A stretch of DNA of 64,000 nucleotides from the NCBI RefSeq assembly GCF_000287055.2, contig NZ_AJYQ02000086.1, positions 1 through 64,000 of the forward strand. The letters run 5' to 3'. Shown one piece after another: positions 63,316 through 64,000 of the stretch; the stretch's first letter is position 1; every line of letters starts with the position of its first letter. The notes beneath the pieces were generated by a model, which had not been told where the DNA came from, made no database searches, and was given only the letters and a program-made list of their open reading frames with translations. Source of the stretch: Vibrio genomosp. F10 str. ZF-129. Its GTDB lineage: Bacteria; Pseudomonadota; Gammaproteobacteria; Enterobacterales; Vibrionaceae. The translations under genes and the position numbers were made by a program.

Positions 63316-64000
<685 letters not shown>

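Overview
The window is an origin-proximal stretch of a main chromosome from a gammaproteobacterium, almost certainly of the family Vibrionaceae. The evidence is the order mioC–oriC–mnmG–rsmG–parA–parB–atp, the dnaA–dnaN–recF–gyrB block separated from oriC by about 7 kb, the DUF2860 protein (mostly known from vibrios), and close protein similarity to Escherichia/Vibrio families. The species cannot be named from the sequence alone. There is no sign of a prophage, transposon, CRISPR array or tRNA gene; the region is a conserved core backbone.

Layout. 1–210: tandem promoters of an rRNA operon that runs leftward out of the window. 0.3–9 kb: yrdA, then leftward DUF1488–aroE–hemF, a decayed tsaC, rightward purEK behind a PurR operator, and leftward LysM gene–dprA–smg–zinc-finger gene. 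8.6–14.6 kb: def–fmt–rsmB–trkA–trkH. 14.7–21.6 kb: trhA, spoOM, two candidate small ORFs with their own terminator, yihD, ccoG, srkA–dsbA and a DUF2860 protein. 21.7–30.1 kb: comM, then the attenuated ilvL–ilvGMEDA operon for branched-chain amino acids. 30.2–39.5 kb: acuI-type reductase, a LysR regulator, small membrane proteins, tusA, a manganese exporter gene under a yybP-ykoY riboswitch, glyQS, avtA and an Hsp20 gene under an apparent ROSE RNA thermometer. 40–46.2 kb: gyrB, recF, dnaN, dnaA (leftward). 46.5–48.8 kb: an amino-acid ABC importer. 49–53.4 kb: rpmH–rnpA–yidD–yidC, mnmE, mioC. 53.4–53.84 kb: oriC. 53.84–64 kb: mnmG–rsmG–parA–parB and atpIBEFHAGD (atpD is cut by the window end).

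Most genes are housekeeping: replication initiation and chromosome segregation, N-terminal formyl-Met processing (def, fmt), rRNA and tRNA modification, membrane protein insertion, K+ uptake, ATP synthesis, and amino-acid and purine biosynthesis. The less ordinary material lies between genes: a tsaC remnant with two in-frame stops between hemF and purE; a complete Mn riboswitch whose expression platform can be read base by base; a ROSE-type hairpin over the ibpA Shine-Dalgarno; an ERIC-like 100-bp imperfect palindrome after gyrB; a parS-like 16-mer inside recF; a candidate small-ORF unit at 16.4–16.8 kb; and a possible short structured transcript at 32.3–32.5 kb. I found no large undescribed system.
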